NCBI GenBank assembly: GCA_026874595.1
Contig: CM049315.1
Span: forward strand, 18,121,664-18,185,663
DNA length: 64,000 bases
Origin: Sipunculus nudus
Taxonomy: Eukaryota; Annelida; Sipuncula; Golfingiida; Sipunculidae
Direction of reading: 5' to 3'
A program made the translations under genes and the position numbers. Shown here in pieces: positions 9,947-21,139 of this stretch. The notes below the pieces were generated by a model, which saw only the letters and a list, made by a program, of their open reading frames with translations, was not told the DNA's origin and ran no database searches. How positions within the stretch are numbered: position 1 is the first letter of the stretch; each line of letters opens with the position of its first letter.

Positions 9947-12568
9947 ACAAGGGACCTATGGGTCACGACGCTCAGCTGTTATATATGATAAAAAAATATT
10001 ATTTAGAAATGAGGCACATGCTGGTTTTGTGTGGTAATAAATATAAGCTGTATTATGAGTTGTTGTTGTTTAGCTTATGTATGATTTTGATAGTACCTTT
10101 GGAGACAGGGAAGAGGATTGATTTCATTTGTTTTATTAACAAATGGAGTACTATTGTCACACAGATTTTGACTTGGCCATATAACTTATTTAAGCAGAAC
10201 ATATAATATAAGAGTTCAACTATTTATTAAAAAAAATTACAAATATTGTCCCAAATATAATTTTTATAAAAAATAATAAGAGAATCATATGATTTTTTAA
10301 AATGAAATATAACTGATATGATTATTAAAATAATATTAAAGAATATATTCATGAATGCATTCATGAATACATTTTGAAAGTATTTGCACGAGTATTCATA
10401 TACTTTCATTTTTACCTAAATTCCTATTCTTTATGCAAGAAATTTTATAATGGAGTACATAATCATATTCGTATTTAAATACAATTACAAAGTATTTGCA
10501 CCATGTCTGGTATTTATTCAGTTTCACCAACCAATGATGTTGAGAATCCAGAATATACAAAATTCACACATTTAATAATGATCATAAGTACCTGGTTTTA
10601 TGGCTTTTATTTATATTAAAAAATAACTGTAAAAAAATTCATTTTGGACTAATTTCACATCAATGTACACACTAGACATAGTAGGAATCTAGATTAATAT
10701 TATCAACTGCATCTTTGTCTATCATTAATTTCCTTCATATGATCCCTAATGATTAATAATGAATAATATGATTTACTTCTTTATCATTAAAATTGAACTG
10801 AAAAATGCCATAGGTGACTGCATGGTGTTATTTGGAATATGTGACATTTTACCCATCGATACAAGATTCTTATATCATCAGTAACTGCAAGTTAATTTCC
10901 TGTTATTATAAACTAACAAATTCCTTTTCTATTTTTCTTTAATTTGTTATTAAAAACCAATAAAAATTTATTAATTTATTGTTTATTGTTATGTTGTTGG
11001 TTAAAACTACTAGATGAGTTGGGTTGGACACCTGGATCAACTGTGGCTGGCCATAAGCTGCCTGGATGCCTCGCCTCAAGCGTGCATAATTTGATGAAAG
11101 GTCAACATACAGGTGACTCAAGAGGGGCTGGAGAGAGCCAAAGTCTGACAGGGTCTCATAAAAAACATTAATAAAAGCTACAATTTTTGGCCAATTTCTT
11201 TCAGCTTTCTACACTAAAAAGCTGAAATCCTAATGTGTGCATGATATGAAAATTATATCAACAGTGCTCACAGGACACAAACGTGCCATGGTCACGGTTG
11301 GGCAAAATTTAAGGTACTAATTTTATATTTATACTAATAACTTATAAAATTTGAAAAATTCAGAACAAATTTTGGGTATTCAATTGAATCTTGATTAAAA
11401 AATGTTACATCCCTGACAAAAAAATCTCTAGCTTCAGCAATGCCCTTGTTAAGGGAGTAAATATATTTCTTGATTTTTTACAAAGTGCATTATGTTTGGG
11501 CCCATAACTTAAAACAATTACGCAATACTGACATCATTCTGGCATGTGCATAGAGAATGAAAAATATGTATATTATTTATGATTAAAGTCAGATCAGTGG
11601 TTTTGATATTAGGCAGTCTTACAGTGTAACAATGGGTTTTTAATGGAAAATGAAGTTTTTCATTAATATCTCGAAGGTATTAAGTCCTAGTGACCAAATT
11701 CTTGGCATGGTAGGGGATTTTGGAGACATCTAACTGTATGCCGAATTTAAGGAACTAAGAGCTGAAGCTGGGGAGCTGAGCTCTTGCAAACTGCATAACA
11801 CTAGCTTAATGTAAACAATATGTTACATGGTGCTTGAAAACTTATTAAAATCTGCAGTTTTTGATCAACTGGTTTCAAATTTTTGGTGTTAACAGTTGAA
11901 ATGCTAACAAAAACATGCTGTGAAAATTAAATCCACAGTACTTACAGGAAAAAAACGTGCCATGGTCAAAGTTGGGCTAAATTTAAGGTACCAATTTTTT
12001 ATTTTTATTAATATTTTAGAAAATTTAAAAGATTTTCATCTAATTTTGGGTATACAATTTAATTTTGATTAATTAAAGTTATATTACTGGAAAAAAGGTC
12101 AATAGCTTTAACATTTTTTGTGTTAAGTGATCAAATATCTTTCCTGATTTTTTACAAAATGCATAATGTTTGGGCCCAGAACTTTTTTAAATTAAATAAT
12201 ACAGACATAATTTCTTGCATGTACATAGGAACTATATAGAGGAATATTTATGGTAAATATGAGGAAAAACAGATGAGTGGTTTTGATATTAGGCAGTCCT
12301 GAAGTGTGAAAATAGGTTTTTAATAAAAAATTGAGGTTTTTCCTTAATTTCTCAAAGGAACGAAGTTGCAAAGACCCAGTTTTCGGCTTGGTAGGAGATC
12401 TTGGGGACATCTAACATTATGCCGAATTTTGGATTCCTAGGTCTTACGGTTTCAAAACGTGCCACATCTACGGACGGACGGACGGACGGACGGACGGACG
12501 GACAGACGGACGGACGACGGACAATGGACCACGACTATAGCTCAGATGACTTATAGTCAGCTGAGCTA
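9947..12568 (+). mobile_element. Pearl/Helentron-like non-autonomous element with internal repeats
   Basis: The left end is AACAAGGGACCTATGGGTCA followed by a GCTCAGCTG word. The right end has an (ACGG)n tract, then CACGACTATAGCTCAG and a terminal hairpin (stem AGCTCAG-TGACT, loop TAT, stem AGTCAGCTGAGCT) finishing at about 12568. Inside, one segment recurs 676 bases apart (ACGTGCCATGGTCA at 11281 and 11957), twice the 337-base period of the copy at 60.8 kb. The first 610 bases match the copy at 14311 at about 90% by eye. Internal tandem repeats next to an ACGG tetranucleotide tract are the published architecture of bivalve pearl elements, now grouped with Helentron-associated elements. No transposase is encoded, so mobility would depend on a partner elsewhere. 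Confidence 0.6.
12470..12521. repeat. (ACGG)n tetranucleotide tract
   Basis: About eleven ACGG units with one ACAG and one shortened unit. It is part of the right end of the enclosing element and is the most expanded version of this tract in the window. Confidence 0.9.
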
Positions 12569-13971
12569 AAAATTGAACACTATCTATATTACATTTAAAC
12601 ATTTCATAAATGATTCAAACAATCAAACATTTTGTGAAACGTGACATTCACATGCAATATATATATATATATATATTTCCAGGTATTCCGATATCGCTCA
12701 AGATAAAAATAATTTATTATTGGGATTCCTAGCGTAGACATCACACAGATATGTAGTAACAAATATATATATATAAATATATGTCGCCAAAGAAGACCTC
12801 AACATAACACTCGTTACTCCCATTACATTAATAAATTCTGACAGAAAATTAGCTATAATATAAAAATACAATTCCTCTTCTAAGTTATAAAACTATATAT
12901 ATTATAAACGCAACAAGGGGATATTATTCAGTCGCACTTGGTATAAAATAGTCTATATAGGACAAATTATTCCTTACTTATATAACCCATGCATTTTATG
13001 CCCCGGATATAGTCTGGGCTAGGCTACAATTATTCACGCGCGTATCCAATCTAGGGGAGCTGTTCTTTCTTGCATGCATGTTACACCGGAGTCAACCTTT
13101 TTACCAGTATATAACGCAACTATATTAAGAACTCATAAAAACTATAATCAGTAATTACTATAAAAAAATATAATCAGCAGAAGTTAAACGAAAGAGTATA
13201 TGCATGATCATGAAAATATCCTAAAATAGGGAAAAGGATTTTTGTAAGACCAATAAATTACTGCATGGCATATTGATTGAGCGAGGTCTGGATAACAAAT
13301 TATACTGAGAATAAATTGTTATAAGGGAATGATATATTTTATATCTTATCTAAAATATAAATAAAAGTAAGAAGAACTGCATTTCGGATGACTCATCCTG
13401 TAAAAACAAATGCTGTTTAATGAAACAAAATACCACAAATCCAGGGATTGTTAATTATAGTAAGTTTGCACGGATAGTCTGTCGTACATATATATATATA
13501 TATATATATTTGGGACGAACATTTTTGGAATAATATTTACTGAAGCGCGCAAAGCCCTATACGTGCCTGTTTATAATATTTATACAAGTCTATATGTGAG
13601 ATAATAAAATATATGGCGTTTATTCTTATCAGCTGGTTCCTATACAGCTGCAGTTTGAAATATTATATATACCAAATGAGAATCTATATATTCATCAAAG
13701 AGGTGTCTTCTTTCTTCATTTCGCCGTTTGTGTGTGTGAGATTTTCGCGATTTCTTCTATAAAATTAAGAGTGCATGCTCTGAAGTTGCCACTTTGAAAA
13801 AAAATTTTAACATGTAAATAATGAAAATAATTAAAATGTTAAATATTAAAATTATTTAAATATATTTTAAAAATAGAAAACGAAAAAGAAATATAAAAAA
13901 TATTAATATAACCTGTAAATCAATTATGATAAACATAAAATAGATTAGTTTACAGATAAATGGCAACATTC

Positions 13972-14006
<35 letters not shown>

Positions 14007-14310
14007 CCGAAAAATAAATAATCGTTAAATACATTTTGTATAAACTGAAAGCATGTGTATAAAATATTTGAGGAAAATATCATGTAATTAGGCAAAACTA
14101 AACAATTAGGCATTGGAAGAGAATTCATGTGACACACACACACACACATATATATGATAAAAGAATAATATGCTGCAGTTAACAATGTCGGCCACAAATA
14201 TATACTCCACATTTATACTTATTTTATATCGCACGTTATATAACGTATAGATAAAGTCAATAAAATTACAATCCGGTTTAATAGAATTTAAGAATAATAA
14301 TAATAATAAT
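12569..14310. other. Very AT-rich intronic DNA with short (TA)n tracts
   Basis: No gene was recognised. Short TA microsatellites occur near 12657-12678, 13487-13509 and 13974-14003, and a (CA)n tract near 14132-14149. AAT units directly precede the mobile element that starts at 14311. Confidence 0.4.
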
Positions 14311-16205
14311 AACAAGGGACCCATGGGTCACGACGCTCAGCTGTTATATATGATAAAAAAATATGATTTTGAAATTAGGCACATGCTGGTTTTGTGTGGT
14401 AATAAATATAAGCTGTATTATGAGTTGTTGGTGTTTAGCTTATGTATGATTTTGATAGTTTCTTTGGAGACAGGGAAGAAATTGATTTCATTTATTTTAT
14501 TAACAAATGGAGTGCTATTGTCATACATATTTTGACTTGGCCATATAACTGATAAGCAGCACATATAAGATAAGAGTTTAACTAATTATTAAAATTTAAT
14601 AACAAATATTGTGCCAAATATAATTTTTTTTAAATAATAAGAGAATCATATGATTTTTTAAAATAAAATATAACTGAAATGATTATTAAAATAATATTAT
14701 AGAATATATTCATGCATGCATTCATGAATACATTTTGAAAGTATTTGCACTGGTATTCAAATACTTTCATTTTTACCTGAATTCCCATTCTTATGCAAGA
14801 TATTTTATAATGGAGTACATATTCATATTCGTATTCAAATACATTTGCAAAGTATTCGCATTATGTCTGGTATTTATTCAGTTTTAGCCAAACAATGATG
14901 TTGAGAATCCAGAATATAAGCAAAGGACCCATGGGTCACAGCGCTCAATTTTTGCAAATGCAAAATATGAAAAATATACTATTGTAATGTTTTTCATTTA
15001 CATAAGCATATGAGAAGCTAAGAGGAAAGGGGCCCTCCTACTTGGTTATAGTAAAGTTCTAAATATATGATTGCAAACTAAAACTCTGACAAGACTGTCA
15101 TGAAGAAAAGCAGTAAAGGTTTAGAGATACTGTGATGCATATGAAAATTTACAGATGACAGGCAAGTGGACAGAATGGACTAATACCTTTATTTCACTTT
15201 CAAGGGAATAATGCATTTGTTTATATATAAGCCTATTTTTTTTAGCATATCCACTTTTTCCATTAATAGTTTTTATCTGATTAATTTTTTTTATTTACAA
15301 GTTTTATAAATGTGTAATAAAAAACTGAAAATATAAGTTAAAATATTAGAATTCTAAGTTGCAATCATTATATATCCAGATTGTAGTTCATATTGGGTCA
15401 TATATTTTATTATTTTTAAATCAAATTTAAAAGAAAATAATGCCACCACATGGCATCTACAAGATTATTCCTTGAATCCCTATCAAAAAGTTTTGCACAT
15501 TGGAGTTTTCAGTACATGCTTAATTTTATTCACGGAAATAAAATAAAAGATTCAGTAAATTTGATAAATTTCTTTTCAAATAAAGTATACTCACTGTTGG
15601 TTGAATGAGGGACAAACAATATCATTGTGCTAATTACTATCTCAGCTTTAATTTATTACTGGAATTAATAGTCAATTTCACATGTGGTGAAGTTTTACTC
15701 TTCTGAAGTAAAGCATTACTTATCTGATGAACATCCACACTTTCATAGCAATACATCACTTTGTGGACACAATTAAATGTGCACTTTAATCATTGTAACC
15801 CTGGTGCAGAGCAGAGGGAAAGCCTGCTGGTAGTGGCCAAGTTGAGCCAAGGTAAGCTGCCTGGGGTGGGTTACATAATGCAAGTGAAGGCTGTACTACT
15901 AGGTGGGCTAGATGTAAACAACACTTGACATGGTGTATGAAAACTTGAAAATTCCTTTGAAATTCCAGGTTTTAAAAGATTAAATCCTTATGTATATATG
16001 CTGTGAAAATTTAATCAACAGTGCATACTGGGAAATAACGTGCCATTGCCAAAGTTGGACAAAATTTAAGGTATTGATTTTTTATTTATGCTAATAACTT
16101 GAAAAATTTGCAAAATTTAGATCTAATTTATGGTAAACAATTGAATCTTGATTAATTAAAGTTATATCCCTGAAAAAAGTCTCTAGCTTCAGCAATTCTC
16201 ATGTT

Positions 16206-16488
16206 AGGTGAGTAAATATATTTCCTGATTTTTTAAAAATTGCATTATATTTTGGCCAATAACTTCAAAATAAGACCCAGCACTGACCTAATTTTTTGTA
16301 TGTTCATAGAAAATGTATGGAAGAATATGAATACTAAATATGATCAAAAACAGATCAGCGGTTTTGATATTAGGCAGCCCTGAAGTGTAACAATGGCTTT
16401 TTTAAGGAAAACAGAGGTTTTTCCTTAATATCTCGAAGGAACGAAGTCCTAATTACCCAATTTTCGGTATGGTAGGAGATTTTGGGGA
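16206..16488 (+). repeat. Left copy of a 283-bp flanking direct repeat
   Basis: This stretch recurs at 17271-17553 with a constant offset of 1065 bases. I count only two differences (at 16359 and 16454). Together the copies bracket the retroelement fragment exactly, as a target-site duplication would. Confidence 0.9.
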
Positions 16489-17270
16489 AAGAAAGAAAGT
16501 TTTTTTTCAGGAAAAAGGCCTCAGGCCCAAAGTTCCAGCTATAGCTACAACATGCAAAATATCAACAATGTCACGGTGACTTATATAAAACAATATACAA
16601 CAATAACAAGGTGTAAACATACATGTACACATACACATATTTCACATACATTTACACTAAACATTTTGGTACAAACACTGAAATAAATGAATAGATGAAT
16701 AGAAATCATATGAAGAATTCTATGGTCCTTTTTCTGAAACAGTGAAAAACATATGCTGCAAGATTTATGATATTGTGGGAATCTTTCATATTAAAAACAT
16801 TTATAAAATTCTGTTCAGTACGCTCGTACAAATTTTCAGGCAGATACTTCCTACGCAAATCGGCGTATAAGGGACACTCTAGTAGAAAATGTGATTCATC
16901 TTCAATTATATTATAACCAAGTTTAAAACAATACATGCAAATTCTCTCTTCTCTACTTATGCCCTTATGACGACCAACCTCTATGGCTAATATGTGATTT
17001 GAGCATCTTAATTTTGCCAATGCACTTCTATAACTAATATTAGGAACACAAATTAAATATTTTTCTAATGTCAAAATAGACTTAAAAACTCCATATGAAT
17101 ATAGTTTATTACATGTATTAACATCACTATGCCATTCCTGGACTGCCATATCCATTATTCGCTGTTTAATACAATTAAGAAAATTATTAATGTCTCCCAC
17201 AGTTTGAGCCATCCAAATATAGCCGTAACCAGCTTGAAATAGTAAAGACCTTACATGTGTAACCTGTAAC
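16489..17270 (-). mobile_element. 5'-truncated non-LTR retroelement insertion
   Basis: The 782-base insert lies between the 283-bp direct repeats. Read on the minus strand it is open from its first base, stops at 16706, has a 3' untranslated region of about 215 bases, and ends in an A-rich stretch (GAAAAAAAACTTTCTTTC). That is the structure of a 5'-truncated element inserted by target-primed reverse transcription. Confidence 0.75.
16706..17269 (-). pseudogene. C-terminal fragment of a retroelement polyprotein with CCHC motif
   Basis: About 187 codons stay open from the truncation point to the stop. The C-terminal half carries C-x2-C-x12-H-x4-C (in ICMYC ... SHFLLEC) followed by P-L-Y, a pattern typical of the extreme C-terminus of many non-LTR retrotransposon proteins (R-x-E-R-x-C-x2-C ... 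H-F-L-L-x-C-P). The reverse transcriptase and endonuclease domains are absent because of the 5' truncation. No internal stop is seen, in line with the near-identical flanking repeats and a young insertion. It is not expected to be functional alone. Confidence 0.7.
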
Positions 17271-17553
17271 AGGTGAGTAAATATATTTCCTGATTTTTTA
17301 AAAATTGCATTATATTTTGGCCAATAACTTCAAAATAAGACCCAGCACTGACCTAATTTTTTGTATGTTCATAGAAAATGTATGGAAGAATATGAATACT
17401 AAATATGATCAAAAACAGATCAGTGGTTTTGATATTAGGCAGCCCTGAAGTGTAACAATGGCTTTTTTAAGGAAAACAGAGGTTTTTCCTTAATATCTCG
17501 AAGGAACGAAGTCCTAATGACCCAATTTTCGGTATGGTAGGAGATTTTGGGGA
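17271..17553 (+). repeat. Right copy of the 283-bp flanking direct repeat
   Basis: It starts AGGTGAGTAAAT immediately after the retroelement fragment and ends TTTTGGGGA, after which the host element continues (CATCTAATGGTATGC), as expected if this copy sits on the intact side. Confidence 0.9.
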
Positions 17554-17687
17554 CATCTAATGGTATGCAAAATTTTGGAATTGAAAGGTCCAACAGTTTT
17601 AAAACGTGCCCTGTTAACGGACAGACGGCCGGACGACGGACAAAGGACCACGACTATAGCTCAGGTGACTTATAGTCAGCTGAGCTA

Positions 17688-19835
17688 ATATTTATTTATT
17701 TATTTATTTATTTATAATACATATTTAACCAGGATAGCCTATTCAGCAAAAGCTGTTTTTCAATAGGGTCCTGGTCTAGATGATATCGATAAGTACACAG
17801 ATAAAAAAAGCAAATATGAAAGAACTGAAACTAAAATATACATGCATACATAAAAAACAGTTATACATACATGGTTTAAAATGATCATAAAAAAAAATTC
17901 TTAAATGATATACACGAATATTGAGTGAATAAATTTAAATAAGAGGCCTGACTAAAAATTAAAACATGTAAGATCGTGATTTCACAATAAATATATTACA
18001 TAATGACACAGTAATATAGGTGATGAATACAAAGACGAAAAGGCACTCGTGAACAAGCTATGAAAAATTATATGGCATAAATTGCTTGTACAATGATTTA
18101 AACTGGCAGAGACTGGTTGCAGATTTGACACTTACAGGTAAAGAATTCCAGTGGATGGGACCAGCATATGCAAGACTTGCTTTGAAGGATTCTCTGTTTG
18201 GTTTAGGTAATGGTAAATTGAAGCCCTGAGAAAAACGAGTATTATATGCACTATTAACACGGTTGAACGTATGCGTAAGAGAGGGAGGGACATTACCAGA
18301 CAAACATTTAAAGACCATTAAAGAAACAAAATATTGGTATCTCTGTTTAACATTCATCCAACCCAATGTTGCAATCAATGATGTAGAGGATATATTGGTA
18401 TCATAAGTTTTAGTAACGATTCTAGCAGCTCTATTTTGAAGTTTTTGGAGTTGTAATAAATACGTTTTGGAGGAATTACCCCAAACAGATATACAATAAT
18501 CAATGTGACTCTGAATTAAGGCATTGTAAAGTGTGTTTAAACTAAAGACATCTAAGGTTTTACTTAATCTGAAAAGGAGACCTAGTTTTGATACTATTTT
18601 GTCGCACACCAGTTGAATATGTTTTTTCCATGTAAGACCAGCGTCGATGATAACACCTAAAAGCTTTGTGTGTTCAACCGGCATCACTGTAATGTTATCC
18701 ATGGAAATGTTCAGTCCATTGGTTTTAGACTTGGGGCCAAATAATATGAATGATGATTTTTGGGGATTTATACTCAGTCGATTCTCTCTAAACCATTTAA
18801 GTGCAATTTCGAGATTTACTTGTAATGACTCTATAGCTTTAGCGGCTGAATTCGCTGAAGAATAAATTGAAATATCATCAGCATAAATGACGCATTTCTC
18901 ACTGAGGAACATTGGAAGATCATTTAGATAAAGAAGGAAAAATATAGGTCCAAGGACAGTGCCCTGTGGGGTACCTATGTCCAAGGTGCGTGGTTCTGAA
19001 AGCAATCCATTAGAATAAACCACTTGCTTACGATTAGACAGGTAGTTTTCGAAACACATAAGCGGTATACCTTTTATGCCATAGTCGCTCATTTTTGTAA
19101 GTAAGACAGTATGATCAAGGCTATCAAAACCTTTTTTTACATTGAGGAAACATGCGGCGGTAACATTATTGTTATTAAGACTGATTAAGCATTCGTCAAT
19201 TATGCTGTGCAAGGCAAATGAAGTTGAACGATTAGGAAGATAAGCGAATTGTTTATCCGAAAACAGATTATTACTTTCAAAAAACGTAATGAGGCGCGAT
19301 TTAACGAATTGTTCTATTATTTTTGGCACATGGCCTATAACTGAGATCGGTCGGTAGTTATTTGGATCATCCTTACATCCAGATCCTTTGTATATAGGAG
19401 TGATCCTAGCGGTCTTCCAATCTGCTGGAAACTCGCCGGTTTGAAGTGAGATGTTAAATATGTGGGCTAATCGAGCTCAAATATAAGGTGCAGCTATCTT
19501 AAGGAAAAATCTTGACATTCCCAGTATATCTTCTTTCATACTGGAGTTTACTTTCAACAACTGTGATAAAACAAATTAACTCGAACTGAATTAAAATCAA
19601 AAGATTCCAAATTCGGGTTAACAATATGATCGCAGGTAAATATTGTTTTCGGAAATTTATCGTTAATATTTTTTCCAACAGAAGTAAAGTAATGGTTAAA
19701 TTTATCAGGGTCAATCTTTCCGCTTTCTTTATTCGAGGAGATTTTCGAAGGCAGTATGTGTTTTAAAGCTTTCCACACATAACCAGGGTTGGAGCCATTT
19801 TTTTTGGTATTATTATAATAATAATAATATTCCCG
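17688..19835 (-). mobile_element. Degenerate CR1/Jockey-like non-LTR retrotransposon, 5' truncated
   Basis: On the minus strand the element runs from about 19835 through a reverse transcriptase frame to 18058, then about 340 bases of 3' untranslated sequence, ending in an (AAAT)n tail at 17688-17715 directly against the right end of the pearl-like element. The segment before the tail (CAGCTTTTGCTGAATAGGCT followed by ATCCTGG) looks like a conserved 3' terminus. The endonuclease domain is missing. Confidence 0.7.
18058..19800 (-). pseudogene. Broken reverse transcriptase (RVT_1) reading frame
   Basis: The upstream part (19800-19560) encodes a linker-like region with K-A-L-K-H-I-L-P and F-N-H-Y-F-T-S-V-G. 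A frameshift near 19560 moves it into a frame with SMKEDILGMSRFFLKIAAPY, then an in-frame TGA (near 19479), then ADWKTARITPIYKGS, D-P-N-N-Y-R-P-I-S and an open frame to 18058. Palm motifs follow: motif A reads C-F-L-N-V-K-K-G-F-D-S-L-D-H, where the usual catalytic first Asp is Asn; motif B reads GTPQGTVLGP; motif C is intact YADD. A thumb and C-terminal region with S-H-I-D-Y-C and W-N-S-L-P follows. The frameshift, stop and motif A change agree that this copy is inactive. The clade call is by general resemblance only. Confidence 0.8.
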
Positions 19836-21103
19836 AAAATAAAAGGTGTTTGTTCTTTTGGGCTATATATATATATATTTATATATATATATATATATAC
19901 ACAAATGTATAGATTATATTATTATTTATAACGAAATACTGATTATGTATGGCTAATATCTTCTGCATGGTATTTAAGAAAATTGCAAATTTAGGTAAAG
20001 GGCTTCTTTTCAGTAAGCATGCTATAATAACTAAACTATCTATAGTCAATTGACGGTAGCTTCAAAATCAACACTTTTGAGCTCAACGGCAAAATTCTTC
20101 GGAAATTATACTTTTTCCTATATAGCTGAGAAACACAGTATGGAATTTATTTATTTCAGGTCACAATATTCCAATAATTCATAATAAACAAAAAAAATAG
20201 TCTTAAATGTTATTTTTAAAAGTCTTTCTTTACTTGCATGGTCATGTCATTGTTAATTCTTTTAAAAAATCATTTTAACATACCTCCATCTCGACAGCAG
20301 TTATAAGAAACGGGGCCGGTATTGCATGCCACAGTTATAATAAATGGAGCGCTCAGTCACTTGTTGTTGGAGTGAAATACGCCTGCAGGTGTTACAGGCT
20401 TAACTAATACTCTGATCTGAGTGCAGTTTTATTTCAGTTCGTGCTCGTAAAAATATTCTAGCAATATCGTTAAAAATATAAGTGGTTCCACAGCTCAGAT
20501 GACTTACAGTCAGCTCGGCTGAATATATATAAGGACTCGGCCTTTGTTGCGCGTCATCCCCGGAATACGCTGAATGTCGGGACCAAGTATGGCCAAATAT
20601 AAGAGTCCTTTCAAACACTGGTATTAAAGTCATAACATATGAAAACAATGGGTGTTTCTCGTACAATGAAAATTTCGAAGCATCATTATCTAACTTATAT
20701 TTCTTTACCGATAATGGTGAATATTGTTTATTTCTTATAATTTTCTTATTCTATATTATCATACCTACAATCTTTGGTCTGGAGCAATTGCATGAGCGTC
20801 ACTGGCACACCGGAACAGTCATTGTTAACGCGGGACCATTTAATGAGATTTTTTTATTGACATGAATTAATGTTAAATTTTGATATTATGATTTACAAGT
20901 ATGGTTTTTATTCATCAAAGCAAATACATAAGAAGTGAAAGATATGTATGATAAAATATATTTGTTGAGACAACACCAAGTATTGTTTTAATATGATGCA
21001 AGCTGATGTCGGGACCATAACGGAATAGCATGTCAAGCCTTATCAAGGGGTATATCAAAATAATATTTTTTGTGAAAACTATTATTCATTATGTATACAC
21101 ATG

Positions 21104-21139
<36 letters not shown>

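Larger units (their letters stand above)
14311..17687 (+). mobile_element. Composite pearl/Helentron-like element, two left ends, one right end
   Basis: A left end (AACAAGGGACCCATGGGTCA) starts at 14311 and is homologous to 9947-10558 for about 610 bases. A second left end (GCAAAGGACCCATGGGTCAC) starts at about 14921, so a second element sits inside or against the first. The right end matches 12568: ACGGACAAAGGACCACGACT, then AGCTCAG and the AGTCAGCTGAGCT hairpin arm at 17687. The interior copy at 16000-17600 matches the internal repeats at 11.3-12.5 kb. It is split by a retroelement fragment at 16489-17270. Confidence 0.55.
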
